From: Halorussus halophilus
Lineage (GTDB): Archaea; Halobacteriota; Halobacteria; Halobacteriales; Haladaptataceae
Reading direction: 5' to 3'
Assembly (NCBI RefSeq): GCF_008831545.1
Contig: NZ_CP044524.1
Coordinates: 1-64,000, forward strand
Length of the DNA: 64,000 bases
A model generated the notes under the pieces. The model made no database searches and had not been told where the DNA came from. It worked only from the letters and a program-made list of their open reading frames with translations. The position numbers were made by a program, and so were the translations under genes. Of the stretch, positions 35,778 to 45,392 are shown one piece after another. Within the stretch, counting starts at the first letter, position 1; each line of letters starts with the position of its first letter.

Positions 35778-37775
35778 TTAGAACTGTCGAGCAGATTGAT
35801 TCGCCACGGAGCTATTCCCCGGCGAGCAGTTTCCGACGCGATAGACGGTCGCGGCTTCCGTCCGATAGACCACCTGCTTTTCGTTGCAGTCGAGTGGATT
35901 GTACAATTGCACCGACGAGTTGCCCTCCAAGCCGAACGTGTTGATGTCCAAGTTGCCGCTACTGGCGGCCGACGAGCGGCGATAGTACTCCCTGACGACG
36001 ACGTAGGAGTCGTTTTCGATGGGTGTCGTGGACGGATAGGTCGTCAGATTTGCCCCGTTCGGTTCCCGCGTCGGAACCCCGGCCTGTCGGAGTTCGGTCC
36101 GAATCGTGCGCTTGTAGATGAGGCTGTCGAGGTAGACCGACTGGTCGGGGTCTGCCCGCGATGCCGCGGAAACCATCGCGTCTACCTCGGCGTCAGTCAG
36201 TCCGATTCGGCCCACACGCTCCTCGCCGTACACTGGGTTGTTTCGGTTGATGAACGGCGTCGTCAGCATGAAGAACACGAGCAGGACGACGACGAGGTTG
36301 ACCCCGACGAGTTTCCGGTTGTCGGTCGCGCGTCGGTAGAGGAATCGGAGTGCGACGACAGCGAACACCACGAGGAACAACTCGAAGAAGACGAGGATTC
36401 GATGGGGCAAAAGCAGGTGGCCCAGCCCGGCGAACGTCATCGGGTAAATGATGGTGAACAGCGAGAACGCCCCGGTGACGGCCGCAAACCGGGCTCTCGT
36501 TCGACGCGATGGGTGGAGCCAGAGGAGCGCGCCGAAGATGCCGAGCGCCATCAGGATGCTGTAGCCGCCCGTGTAGAGGAAGTTCGAAATCGGGCCGTAC
36601 TGTGAGAGTGTCGCCGCGTAGCTACTCCCGCCCCCGCCGAAGTGGACGATGTTCCTGACGAGTCGCTCGACCATGTTAGTCAGGAAGCTCTGTCGGTCGC
36701 TGGACGGCGTGATAGACCACTGAATCAACATCGGCGGGACGAGCAACAACACGTCGCGCAACCGGAGCGAGAAGCCGCTAGCGGGGTCCGCCTGTCCCGA
36801 TTCGAGGAACCGGTCGTAGACGACCTGCCCGAACCACAGCGCCCACAGCAGCAGCAGGATGACGAACGACGAGAGTTGGTGCGTGAAGAACGTAACGACC
36901 ACGAGCGGATACACCACGTACGGCGGCCGCTCGTCGCCCCGTAGTAACACGACGAAGATGAAAATAGAGAGGACGATGACGACCGACGAGGGCGTGATGT
37001 TCGTCACCCCGCGGAGCAGAAACTGGTCGGAGATGCTGACGACCAGCGCCGCGAGAAGGCCCGCGCGTCGGTCCATCAGTTCAGTGCCGAGCAGGTAACA
37101 GCCGACTGCAGTGAGAATCGCGTACGGAACGACGATACCCGCGAACACCGACGACGGCCCCTCGAAGCCGAGCAGTTGGGTCCCCGCCACGACGAAGTGC
37201 CAGACGGGTGCGTAGACGTATTTTCCGCCGTCTGGAGGGAACGCGCCGTGCTGAGCGAGGTACGTGGCGAGTTCGAGATGTGCGTGCGTGTCGAACCCCG
37301 GCATTGTCGCCATGACGAAAAAGCGCGCGAAGCGGAAGGCGAGCGAGGCGACGACTATCTTGCAGAGGACGAGTGCGACCATGCGCGCCCTTCCCGTGTC
37401 CACCGACAGCACGTCGAAGAGGACGGTTCCGAACGCGAGCGTGACGAAGACGAAGTGAATCGTCGGACGCTCGTACGGTTCCGAGAGGGTAGAGACGACT
37501 GCCCCGACGAGGAAGAGAACGTACAGGGTTTGGGAGAGGTAGAACAACCATCCTTCTCGCCGGAGTGTCGTCCACTCGACTGCGCCGGGGAGTGACGAAG
37601 CGCGGTCCGAGTAGCGAACCCCCGTGTAGAGTCCGGACCCAGTGAGGAACGCGAAGGCGATTCCGTACTGACCGATGTGGAGGAGTAGAGAGAGAAGACC
37701 GACCACGACGCCGATGAGCGCACTTCCGAGCAACACGACGAGGTCGAGCGAAACCACACTTCGATTGAAGTTCAT
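35778..37775 (-). CDS. Large multi-span membrane protein, GT-C glycosyltransferase-like
   Basis: This 665-residue protein has about 13 transmembrane helices followed by a C-terminal soluble domain of about 170 residues, which is probably extracellular. In the first long loop, MPGFDTHAHLELATYLAQHG has an Asp in the place expected for the catalytic acid of GT-C enzymes (ArnT, PMT or AglB-like), which use lipid-linked sugars. No named family can be assigned from sequence alone. Its position in the glycan region next to the flippase supports a role in transfer or polymerisation outside the membrane. The start ATG has a A/T-rich promoter region in the 158-base gap upstream. Confidence 0.65.
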   Translation of the reverse strand: MNFNRSVVSLDLVVLLGSALIGVVVGLLSLLLHIGQYGIAFAFLTGSGLYTGVRYSDRASSLPGAVEWTTLRREGWLFYLSQTLYVLFLVGAVVSTLSEPYERPTIHFVFVTLAFGTVLFDVLSVDTGRARMVALVLCKIVVASLAFRFARFFVMATMPGFDTHAHLELATYLAQHGAFPPDGGKYVYAPVWHFVVAGTQLLGFEGPSSVFAGIVVPYAILTAVGCYLLGTELMDRRAGLLAALVVSISDQFLLRGVTNITPSSVVIVLSIFIFVVLLRGDERPPYVVYPLVVVTFFTHQLSSFVILLLLWALWFGQVVYDRFLESGQADPASGFSLRLRDVLLLVPPMLIQWSITPSSDRQSFLTNMVERLVRNIVHFGGGGSSYAATLSQYGPISNFLYTGGYSILMALGIFGALLWLHPSRRTRARFAAVTGAFSLFTIIYPMTFAGLGHLLLPHRILVFFELFLVVFAVVALRFLYRRATDNRKLVGVNLVVVLLVFFMLTTPFINRNNPVYGEERVGRIGLTDAEVDAMVSAASRADPDQSVYLDSLIYKRTIRTELRQAGVPTREPNGANLTTYPSTTPIENDSYVVVREYYRRSSAASSGNLDINTFGLEGNSSVQLYNPLDCNEKQVVYRTEAATVYRVGNCSPGNSSVANQSARQF

Positions 37776-37933
37776 TTTGCGATTGTACGAGTAGTCGGCA
37801 TAGGTGAGTATTAAACGATTGTAGCGTTTAGAACTATGAACGCGAATTACTGACGCGTTACCGTCTCGTACGTCGAAAGTTCTGGCAACGTATCGTCAGT
37901 TACGACGCCACTCGCTGCTGGCGATTTCCGCGG

Positions 37934-39400
37934 TTAGTTGAAGTAGGAGTTGATGGTCTGCACGTCCGCGACACCGGTCGAGACGGCAAGCACTATCCAG
38001 ACTCCGCCACCGAGTGCGATGACGCCAGCGAGCGTGAACGCGCCCGAGACGAAACCGACGGACGTGAAGACGACGACGCTCATTATAGCCGTGATGGCGA
38101 GAATGAGCGTTAACTGTCGCATCAACCGACCTACAGGGACGGACACCTCGGTGTGCATGATGTAGAGCGTCGTCACGACGTACGCAGCGTGTCCGATGAC
38201 CTTTGCGACTGCCGCACCGACGACGCCGTACACCGGAACGAGGAGGCCGATCAGTGCGAGAGAGGCAACCGCTGTCGTCGCCCGTGCGATAGAGCGCGCT
38301 CGCGCCCGCCCGAGATAGTCGAGCGCGTTGTCCGACACCTCTTCGATGGACCAGAGGACCGCGAGAACGGCCATCACGCGTAGCACGTCAGTCGCGGGGA
38401 GGTACTCTGCGCCGAACAGAATCGAGATGGCAGGTCTTGCGAGGAGGGCGAGTCCGGCCGCCGCCGGAACGTAGAACAGGAGCGTGTGGACGAGCGTGAA
38501 CCGGTAGATGTTGGAGATGCGGTCGAGTTCGCCAGACGCCTTCTGGTCGCTGAACCACGGCCCGACCGAGAATCCAACGGCCGACGCGGGTGCTTGGAGG
38601 AAGTGGACGGCCTGCCGACTGAGCATGTAGTAGCCAACGGCGGCCGGGTTGACGATGAAGCCGAGCACCACCGGGTCGAGCGTCGTGTCGAGCAAATTCG
38701 CGCCACTGGTGGCCGAGAGCGGGACGGTGTACCTGAGAAGTTTTCTCCGAGTCTCGTCGGCGATGGCACGTCCCACATCGAGGTCCGGGTAGAAGCCACG
38801 GTAGAAGAGAACGGCCCCAACCGCGCCTGCGAGACCGAATCCGAGTGCGTAGCCGACCAGTGCCCCTGAGACACCGAATCCGAGAGAGACGAGTGCGACG
38901 ACACAGACGAATCGACCGACACCCTCTGTGGCGTACACCGCCGCGCTCCGCTCGATGGCTTTGAACCCTTGCAACAGTCTCCGGAAGTAGAGGTAGAACG
39001 TGTGGCAGAACACGTAGCCGGTCCCGAGGAGGAGCAACGTTTCGAGTCCGGGGTCACCGAAGAGAGCCGCCACGGGGGCGTGTAGCAACGCGACACCAAT
39101 GCAGACGAGTGTCACCGTCAGGAGGACGAACCGAAACGAGAACGAGACGATGGGGCCGAGTCGGTCGGCGTCGGTTTCGGCGAACTCGGCGACGTACTTC
39201 GCGGCAGACTTCGGCATGCTGAAGTTGGCGAACAGGTTGCCGACGGTGAGTATCGACGTTGCCAAGAAGAGTAGCCCGTAGGCGTCCGGTTGCAAGGCCC
39301 GGGCGAGGAAGACGAGCGTGGCTCCCGAGGCCGCAAAGTAGAGAAGACGGCCACCGATTTCCGCCCGGAACCCCTCGGCGATGTTACGTACTACGTCCAT
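37934..39400 (-). CDS. Polysaccharide flippase (Wzx/MATE-like)
   Basis: This 488-residue protein has about 12-14 hydrophobic helices. GFRAEIGGRLLYFAASGATLVFLARAL and LFANFSMPKSAAKYVAEF match the N-terminal half of the polysaccharide biosynthesis (PF01943-type) transporters of the MATE/Wzx superfamily, which flip lipid-linked oligosaccharides outward. This completes the set of dehydrogenase, carrier transferase, glycosyltransferase and flippase. It is on the minus strand and precedes the GT-C-like gene, with a 158-base gap, so the two may be co-transcribed. Confidence 0.88.
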   Translation of the reverse strand: MDVVRNIAEGFRAEIGGRLLYFAASGATLVFLARALQPDAYGLLFLATSILTVGNLFANFSMPKSAAKYVAEFAETDADRLGPIVSFSFRFVLLTVTLVCIGVALLHAPVAALFGDPGLETLLLLGTGYVFCHTFYLYFRRLLQGFKAIERSAAVYATEGVGRFVCVVALVSLGFGVSGALVGYALGFGLAGAVGAVLFYRGFYPDLDVGRAIADETRRKLLRYTVPLSATSGANLLDTTLDPVVLGFIVNPAAVGYYMLSRQAVHFLQAPASAVGFSVGPWFSDQKASGELDRISNIYRFTLVHTLLFYVPAAAGLALLARPAISILFGAEYLPATDVLRVMAVLAVLWSIEEVSDNALDYLGRARARSIARATTAVASLALIGLLVPVYGVVGAAVAKVIGHAAYVVTTLYIMHTEVSVPVGRLMRQLTLILAITAIMSVVVFTSVGFVSGAFTLAGVIALGGGVWIVLAVSTGVADVQTINSYFN

Positions 39401-39560
39401 AGTCGTGTCTGAGACGGACCGAAGCGCAGGATTCGACGGTCGCGTCGTGTCGTTGGTACCCCCGGCAGGGACTGCATTTGTTATTGCGTTCCTAGCCGAG
39501 GAAACCCGACGTTACGGGTCGGTCCCAGCTGGACCAACCCGGCCGTCTATCGGTACCGAT

Positions 39561-40889
39561 TCACCCTTCCGAGTCGATTCGGTCGGTGTGAAGGTTCCCA
39601 TCGTTGTCGAGGTGGACGCGATACTTCGCCGATCCGTCGGGCGTCGTCAAGACCAGTCCCGACCCGGCCGATTCGTTGCGAAAGTCGCCGTCTACCTCGA
39701 TGACTTTGTCTGCTTGGCCGCCCGTATCGCCCCGGAAGTAGTAGCCGTTCGGGCGCGCGCTGACCGCGCGGAGCAGATTACTCCGACTGCCGTCCTCGCC
39801 AGTGTGCCGGAGTTCGAGCAGTGCCCGGTTGGCCGCCTCATAACTGCCGCGCTGTGTGAGGTTCGTGACGGGTTTGTCGTCCCGCCGCAACGACCGGTAC
39901 TCCGAGAAGTCCTCCCGACGGATGGCGACCGTCTCTTCCTCCGGCGCGTTGTTGGTGATTTCGAGGTCGGTCTCGTGTTGCACGTCGATTTCCACGAACG
40001 TTCCGGTGTTGATGTTCAAGAGTACTCCCTCGAATCGTCCGTGTAGCGCCACGCTACCCGTGTTCAGCTCTATGGACTCGCCGTCGGAGATGCCCTCCCA
40101 CCAGCAGTGGTCACAGAGCAGGGAGTTCCCGGATTCCACGTCGAACTGGCCCCGAAAGAGACAGTTCGTGAAGTTCTGTGCGTTCGGTACCGACTCGCCG
40201 AGACTCGTCTGGCGGTACCGACCGAGGACGTACAACCCCTCGTAGCTATTCCACCACGTCCCTTCGTCGCCACCCGAGACCAGCATCGACGCTTGCTGTG
40301 CGCCCTCTCTGAGCGTTATCGACCCCCGAATCTGGAGCAGTTTCGCCCCGTCCACGAAGAGGCAGGTCTTCGCAGGTGTCTCCCCTTCGGTCGGGATGAC
40401 GTCGATGCGGCCCGTGAGCATCTGACTCGTCCGACTCCGTTCGGGAGTGCCAGTTCTGATGCCGTGACAGCCGTCGGGATACAGCGTGGCGTTCAGAAAG
40501 TGAAGGTGGCTCCGCGTCGGAAGGAATATCGGTTCCGAGTAGGAGTAGTGTCCCCCGGCGACGGTGACGATTTTCGTGTGACTAAAGGCGTGGTCTATCG
40601 CCGCCGGAAGCGACTCAAACGTGTCGCTGACGGCGTCCGTCGGTCCGACCGCCTGTATCGAGATGTTGCCGTCCGTCTCGTTCGTCGCGCTGTCGCTGGT
40701 GTCCGTTGTCTGTTTTGACTTTCGAACGATGAAGCCCGAATCCGAACCTTCAGTGTTCTCTATCGGTTGCATCCCCCTGACCCCCGTCTCGGTGTCTCTT
40801 CTCCGTGTCAATCCCCCGTAGTGGTCCACGGACGCGACTGTCCCGGCACCCAGCGCCTGTAGGACGCTACGTCGAGAGACCCGTCTCAT
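39561..40889 (-). CDS. Tat-exported protein, probably right-handed beta-helix
   Basis: This 442-residue protein has a twin-arginine-like leader (RRVSRRSVLQALGAGTVASV). The middle of the protein (about 90-320) is built of short repeating beta-type segments. LPAAIDHAFSHTKIVTVAGGHYS, FLPTRSHLHFLNATLYPDG and later HGRFEGVLLNINTGTFVEI are typical of pectate-lyase-like beta-helix proteins. The C-terminus (GLVLTTPDGSAKYRVHLDNDGNL) resembles a tailspike-like closing segment. It may bind or cut an extracellular glycan, perhaps the product of the neighbouring genes. No catalytic residues can be assigned. Confidence 0.65.
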   Translation of the reverse strand: MRRVSRRSVLQALGAGTVASVDHYGGLTRRRDTETGVRGMQPIENTEGSDSGFIVRKSKQTTDTSDSATNETDGNISIQAVGPTDAVSDTFESLPAAIDHAFSHTKIVTVAGGHYSYSEPIFLPTRSHLHFLNATLYPDGCHGIRTGTPERSRTSQMLTGRIDVIPTEGETPAKTCLFVDGAKLLQIRGSITLREGAQQASMLVSGGDEGTWWNSYEGLYVLGRYRQTSLGESVPNAQNFTNCLFRGQFDVESGNSLLCDHCWWEGISDGESIELNTGSVALHGRFEGVLLNINTGTFVEIDVQHETDLEITNNAPEEETVAIRREDFSEYRSLRRDDKPVTNLTQRGSYEAANRALLELRHTGEDGSRSNLLRAVSARPNGYYFRGDTGGQADKVIEVDGDFRNESAGSGLVLTTPDGSAKYRVHLDNDGNLHTDRIDSEG

Positions 40890-41024
40890 GACTTTCCCCC
40901 CGGAAGTTCTGGCATGTGACCCCCATCGTAGAAGGGTATATGGACTACGTCGTGATAATAGTTAGTTCACCAGTAAGTTACGGGACGCGACGCGGTCGAT
41001 TCGTCGGAGTGACTCGTGCAAAAA

Positions 41025-41094
41025 GTGCCGCCAGGGGGGCACAGCAGTCGAAAGTACCGCGAGAATTTCGCGGGGGGTGCCGCAATTACTGCGG
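41025..41094. repeat. Three consecutive short hairpins between two secreted-protein genes
   Basis: There are three perfect inverted repeats: GTGCC-N8-GGCAC (41025-41042), CCGCGA-N5-TCGCGG (41057-41073) and CCGCA-N5-TGCGG (41080-41094). They lie 73-142 bases after the end of the lyase-like gene and about 140-200 bases before the beta-helix gene start (minus strand). A transcription end signal or a structured leader RNA are both possible. Confidence 0.5.
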
Positions 41095-41166
41095 GGAAAT
41101 ATTGCGAGGGGAAACGTGTGACGACGAATCGGTTCGATTCAGCCGTCGTGTCGGCCGAGAAGACCC

Positions 41167-42297
41167 TTACAGGCTGTTCTTCCCGATGGAGATACGGTGG
41201 TCGTCGAACCAAACGTCGTTGTCGCTCGGGGATACTTCCGTACCGCCCCAGTAGATGTCGGGGCCGACACGGTCGATACCCATGTCTTCGGTCGTCCGCC
41301 AGCGGAGGCCCGTCTGCTCGTCCTGCAGGTTGCCGTCGAGCCACGCACGGTGGACGCCGTCGCGGTTCGCGCTACCACCGGAGACCGTGTTGAGCTTCGT
41401 GTAGGTGTCGATCTGGTGCCACTCACCGAGTGGGAGTGGGTCCGGCCAGTTCCAGCCGTCGCCGTACTGTCCGTCTTGGTCCAAGTGGTAGATGTACGTC
41501 GCCAACGTCACGTCGCCGTCGCCACTGCCGCCACGGCAGTAGACGCGGTTACTGAACCCGTCGTCGCCGGTCGGTGGGTCGCCACCGCGACCCGCACCGC
41601 CAGCGCTCAGGTTCGAACCGGACCAGAAGAGCTTGCAAGTCGTGCTACTGTCGGCCATCTGCCAGTTATCTTCCAGTCGGATGTAGAATCTGGTGTACAC
41701 CTCGTCCGGTTGACCGTGGTCGTGGTTCGGGAAGTAGTAGGTCAGTCCGCCACCGTAGTGTTCGCCCTCGTGAGCGCGACAGTGGACGGACTGGGACCCG
41801 TTGTGGGCGTGGCTGTCGTCGAGACTGAAGTTGCTACCGCGGTTCGCGTGGTCTAAGTCGTAGAACTCGCCGACGGAACTACCTTCGAAGTCGAGATAGA
41901 TGTCGCTCGTCGTACCGGAGCCACCGGAGTCGTCTCCACCGGAACCGCCCGACTTGACCCACGAACTGCCGTCGTAGTACTTCATCGCGCCGTTCGCTTG
42001 GTCGAACCAGACGTCGTTCTTGGTCGCGTTTTCCGGTGCCGACGCTTGGCTGTACAGCTCCGGGCCGCTGTTTCCGATGGTGCCGATTCGGTTCCACGAG
42101 GATCCGTTGCCCGCGTAGACAGCACCGGAGTCGGTTGCGACGAAGTGCGCGCCGTCGAACGGCTTGTAGTTGCCCTTGTTTCCATCTTTGTCCCAGATGG
42201 GAACGTCGCGGTCCAGCGCCGCGAAGTTCTTGTTTATCGGTTGATGCCAGTCGGTCGCTCCCTTCGAGGGAGTGTTGTAGTCGTGATTCTGAGTCAT
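41167..42297 (-). CDS. Polysaccharide-lyase-like jelly-roll protein with tail-fibre-like N-terminus
   Basis: This 376-residue protein has an N-terminal region of about 125 residues. Its HQPINKNFAALDRD and KNDVWFDQANGAMKYYDGSS stretches look like modules of phage tail fibres. A Gly/Ser linker (SGGSGGDDSGGSG) leads to a beta-jelly-roll domain (about 135-376) resembling polysaccharide lyases of the PL14/PL20 type, with TYYFPNHDHG, TRFYIRLEDNW, YIYHLDQDGQYGDGW, EWHQIDTYTKLNT and WLDG. The same domain is in the Tat-exported protein at 43779-45218. No signal peptide of any type is visible, so its export route is unknown. An A/T-rich promoter (TTTTTATAC near 42428) precedes it. Confidence 0.7.
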   Translation of the reverse strand: MTQNHDYNTPSKGATDWHQPINKNFAALDRDVPIWDKDGNKGNYKPFDGAHFVATDSGAVYAGNGSSWNRIGTIGNSGPELYSQASAPENATKNDVWFDQANGAMKYYDGSSWVKSGGSGGDDSGGSGTTSDIYLDFEGSSVGEFYDLDHANRGSNFSLDDSHAHNGSQSVHCRAHEGEHYGGGLTYYFPNHDHGQPDEVYTRFYIRLEDNWQMADSSTTCKLFWSGSNLSAGGAGRGGDPPTGDDGFSNRVYCRGGSGDGDVTLATYIYHLDQDGQYGDGWNWPDPLPLGEWHQIDTYTKLNTVSGGSANRDGVHRAWLDGNLQDEQTGLRWRTTEDMGIDRVGPDIYWGGTEVSPSDNDVWFDDHRISIGKNSL

Positions 42298-42527
42298 GCG
42301 CCCTCACCAAAGAAACGGTCGAACTGCGCGTTTCGAAGCGTTTCCCGCCGTGGAAGGACGCCACTCGAATATTCGAACTTGGTGCCGCTGTTGCGTGCCA
42401 TGCAGTCTCTGCTCTGGCAGAACCAGTATAAAAATCTTCCCATGTTAGTTCAAGATTTGGGTTATAATTTAAGTAACAACTCCGGAAATCGAGTCGAACC
42501 GACCAGTGGCCCAAAGTCTTTTAAGTA

Positions 42528-43703
42528 CTAGTTCCGGAGAATCGCTTTCCGCCACACGCTCGGACTCGCGGCGAACCGAGCCATCGCCAGTAGTCTCCCC
42601 ACGGCAGGTCCGGCGTCGTCCCAGTGTGGAATCTCGTAGTGAACATCGGGGTCGAAAATCGGGAAGAACTCCCGAACGGCTTCGCGGTCGTGAACCGCCG
42701 CGAGTCGAAGCAGGTCGCCCGGGAGGATGTATCGAGCCTGGACGTCCGCACGGTAGTCCAGATTCGTGTCGAGGTCCTCGCCTCGGGCGTGTTGGTAGAC
42801 GAGCCACGGGAAATCGACGCCTGAGAACACCGCGAGGTGGAGCGAACTCCAAAGTCGCGGGTTGACCTCCATCAGTTTCGGTTCGCCGTCGCGCGGGTCG
42901 AGTTTGAACTCGACGAGCGCGACCCCCTGCCACTCCAGCGTTTCGAGCAACCGGCTTCCGTACTCCAGCAGGTCCTCTCGGCCGATGCTCTCGTGGAACG
43001 TCGAGGGGCCTCCGCTCGGCGGATACTCGCGCAGGAACTCGCAGGCGAACTGCGCGTGGAGTTCGGTGTCCTCGTCGTAGACGAACGCCGCGCCGTACAT
43101 CGACCCCGACTGCGGGACGCGCTCTTGGACGAGCGGCCGCGGGTACGACTCGCTCACGCGGCGGTACGCTCGGTCGAACTCCTCGCGTGTCTCCACGAAC
43201 TCCAATCCCCGAGAACCGGAACTCGTGCGCGCTTTGACGACGACCGGAAATCCGATGTCGTCGGCAATCGCTCTGGCCTCCGATATCGAGTCGGGACACT
43301 CCGTTCGAGGCATCGGTATATCGGCCTCTTTGGCCGCTTCGAACGTCTCGGCTTTGTCCCACCCGCGCCGGAACCGTTGATAGTCCGTCACCGGCACGTC
43401 GGTCAGTTCGGTGAACCGGTCGCGGTGTTCGCTGACCAACTTCGTCGTCTGGTGGCCGACCGGAATCAGCGCGTCAACGTCGTTGTCTGCGAGGAAGTTG
43501 AGCAGGAACGAGACGAACTCGTCCGGGTCGCTCTCCGGCGACGGGTAGACGACGCGCTCGTCGGCGTGTCGAGAGAAGAACGCCGTGGCGAACCGCGTTG
43601 ATTCGCCAGCGATGACGTGCGCGCCACGCTTTCCGAGCGACCGGACGACCGCGAGACCGCTTCGCAACTGGCCGTCGGTAACCAACACTCGTTCTCCGGA
43701 CAT
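42528..43703 (-). CDS. ATP-grasp carboxylate-amine/thiol ligase
   Basis: This 391-residue protein has a Rossmann-like start (RVLVTDGQLRSGLAVVRSLG), then the ATP-grasp fold: VVVKARTSSGSRGLEFVET (ATP loop), LVQERVPQSG, and the metal-binding block VALVEFKLDP..LMEVNPRLW. It resembles ATP-grasp proteins in polysaccharide and amino-sugar clusters that join an amino group to a carboxylate. The window has a CapA-like gene in the same region, so an amino-acid-modified or peptide-bearing glycan is conceivable. It lies between the two lyase-like genes on the same strand. ATG 43703 is chosen; the upstream ten codons are not coding-like. Confidence 0.85.
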   Translation of the reverse strand: MSGERVLVTDGQLRSGLAVVRSLGKRGAHVIAGESTRFATAFFSRHADERVVYPSPESDPDEFVSFLLNFLADNDVDALIPVGHQTTKLVSEHRDRFTELTDVPVTDYQRFRRGWDKAETFEAAKEADIPMPRTECPDSISEARAIADDIGFPVVVKARTSSGSRGLEFVETREEFDRAYRRVSESYPRPLVQERVPQSGSMYGAAFVYDEDTELHAQFACEFLREYPPSGGPSTFHESIGREDLLEYGSRLLETLEWQGVALVEFKLDPRDGEPKLMEVNPRLWSSLHLAVFSGVDFPWLVYQHARGEDLDTNLDYRADVQARYILPGDLLRLAAVHDREAVREFFPIFDPDVHYEIPHWDDAGPAVGRLLAMARFAASPSVWRKAILRN

Positions 43704-43778
43704 GGTCGCAATCGGTACCACAGCAAGACACATAAATCCGGTCGCTCGTGGGTGGAGGACGGGGCAGTAACGACCGAC

Positions 43779-45218
43779 TTACAGGTGGTCGTGGCCGACG
43801 TTGAACTGGTGGTCGTCGTAGACTAACTCGTTGTCTCTCGGGGACACCTCGCTGCCGCCCCAGTACGACCCCGGTCCGATTCGGTCGAAGCCGAGCGCCT
43901 TCGTGGTCCGCCATCGAACGTCCTCGCGGTCTTCCTGACGTTTCCCGTCCAGCCACGTCCTGACGATTCCGTCGGCGTTGGCCGACCCGTCGGTCACCGA
44001 ATTGAGTTTGACGTACGCGTCTATCTGGTGCCAGTCGCCGATGGAAATCTCGTCCGGCCACGGCCACAAGCTACCGAACCTGCCGGACTGGTCCAGATGG
44101 TAGACGTACGTGCCGAGCGAGACGCTCCCGCCGTCGTCCGGCCCCCGAGTGAAGACGCGGACGCTCCACCCGTTGTCGCCGGTCGGCTCCTCGCCGGACT
44201 GCCCGGCGTCGCCAGCAGACAAGTTCGCGCCCGCCCAGTAGATTTTACATGTGTCCGAAGGAGTCGGCTGTGACCACTCGTCTTCGAACCGAACGTAGAA
44301 GCGACTGTACACTGCGTCGGGTTGCGCCCTGTCGAGTCCCGGCGTACCGTAACCATGGTTCGGGAAGAAGTAGAAGACGTTAGTACCCTGATGGTACCCT
44401 TCCTTCAACCGATGGCGCATCCGCTGCATCCCGTTGTACGGGGAGTTGCCGACGAGGAAGTCGTACCGACGCATGGAGAAGTTCTCTCGACCGCTTCGGT
44501 CCGAGCCGTTCAGCAGGAGCAACTCGTCTAAATCGGTCGCTACTCGCCACCACGAACCGTTCCTGACGTAACTCACGAGACCGCTCGACAGCGCGGTGAG
44601 TTTCGCTTTGCCGTTCGGCCCGAACGCACGAATCGACTGGGAATTGCTCGCGTCGAAGGTGACGAACAACTCCGTCGGCGCGAACCTGTCGAATCGTCGC
44701 TTGAGTTCCGAGAGCGAGAGTGTCCACTCCGCTTGGACGGCCTCGGACGGTGGGGTCGCAACTTGCACGAGAGCGTCCACGGAGTTGTCCGTCGTCCGGA
44801 CCTGCCAGACGAGTCGCTCGTCGTCGTCTTGGGGCTTCCACGTTACCACGTACGAGCCGTCCGTTCCCTCGAAGGCGTTCGGCGCGCCCTCGTTCGTGAC
44901 CCCCTGCATGAACTCGCTCTCGTAGTTCTCGGCGGCCGACGGTAACGAGTAGTCGAACACGACTTCATACGTGAACGGACCGACTCGCCGAAGGCCCCCG
45001 ATGGAGAGTTCGACGTCATCGATTATCGGGTCCGTGGTTTCAGTCGTTCCAGTGGTTTCAGTCGTCCAGGTCGTTCCCGTCGTCCAGGTCGTTCCCGTCG
45101 TCGATTGCGCCTCCCTCCTGTCGTCCTGTGCGTCTTTGGCTAAAGCGGTCGCTCCTAGTCCGACCGCTCCACCGAGAGCGTAGCCTAAGAGACGGCGTCT
45201 GCTCAAATCTGGTCCCAT
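43779..45218 (-). CDS. Tat-exported polysaccharide-lyase-like jelly-roll protein
   Basis: This 479-residue protein has a twin-arginine leader (SRRRLLGYALGGAVGLG). A Thr-rich repeat follows (TTGTTWTTG units; coded by an 18-base tandem repeat at 45061-45096), then a beta domain (about 70-215) and a jelly-roll domain (about 240-479). The last is clearly paralogous to that of 41167-42297, sharing FFPNHGYG, SRFYVRFEDEW, CKIYWAGANLSAG, YVYHLDQSGRFGS, DWHQIDAYVKLNS and WLDG. It is a likely extracellular enzyme or binding protein acting on polysaccharide. As the first gene of the minus-strand stretch it may share a promoter with the ATP-grasp gene. Confidence 0.72.
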   Translation of the reverse strand: MGPDLSRRRLLGYALGGAVGLGATALAKDAQDDRREAQSTTGTTWTTGTTWTTETTGTTETTDPIIDDVELSIGGLRRVGPFTYEVVFDYSLPSAAENYESEFMQGVTNEGAPNAFEGTDGSYVVTWKPQDDDERLVWQVRTTDNSVDALVQVATPPSEAVQAEWTLSLSELKRRFDRFAPTELFVTFDASNSQSIRAFGPNGKAKLTALSSGLVSYVRNGSWWRVATDLDELLLLNGSDRSGRENFSMRRYDFLVGNSPYNGMQRMRHRLKEGYHQGTNVFYFFPNHGYGTPGLDRAQPDAVYSRFYVRFEDEWSQPTPSDTCKIYWAGANLSAGDAGQSGEEPTGDNGWSVRVFTRGPDDGGSVSLGTYVYHLDQSGRFGSLWPWPDEISIGDWHQIDAYVKLNSVTDGSANADGIVRTWLDGKRQEDREDVRWRTTKALGFDRIGPGSYWGGSEVSPRDNELVYDDHQFNVGHDHL

Positions 45219-45392
45219 CCAACCCCCACGGTAGGTAAGGACAAGGAGTACATAAACCTATAGCTGGTGGCGGCGTTCGCCGCCGATAGACGTCCCCACA
45301 AGCCGTTTCACTTTATTTTAGGAGTCGTCCATCCGAACAGTCTGAAACGCTAAGTGCGTCCGCGTAGTCGAAGGAGTCGTTCTGGGGGGACG

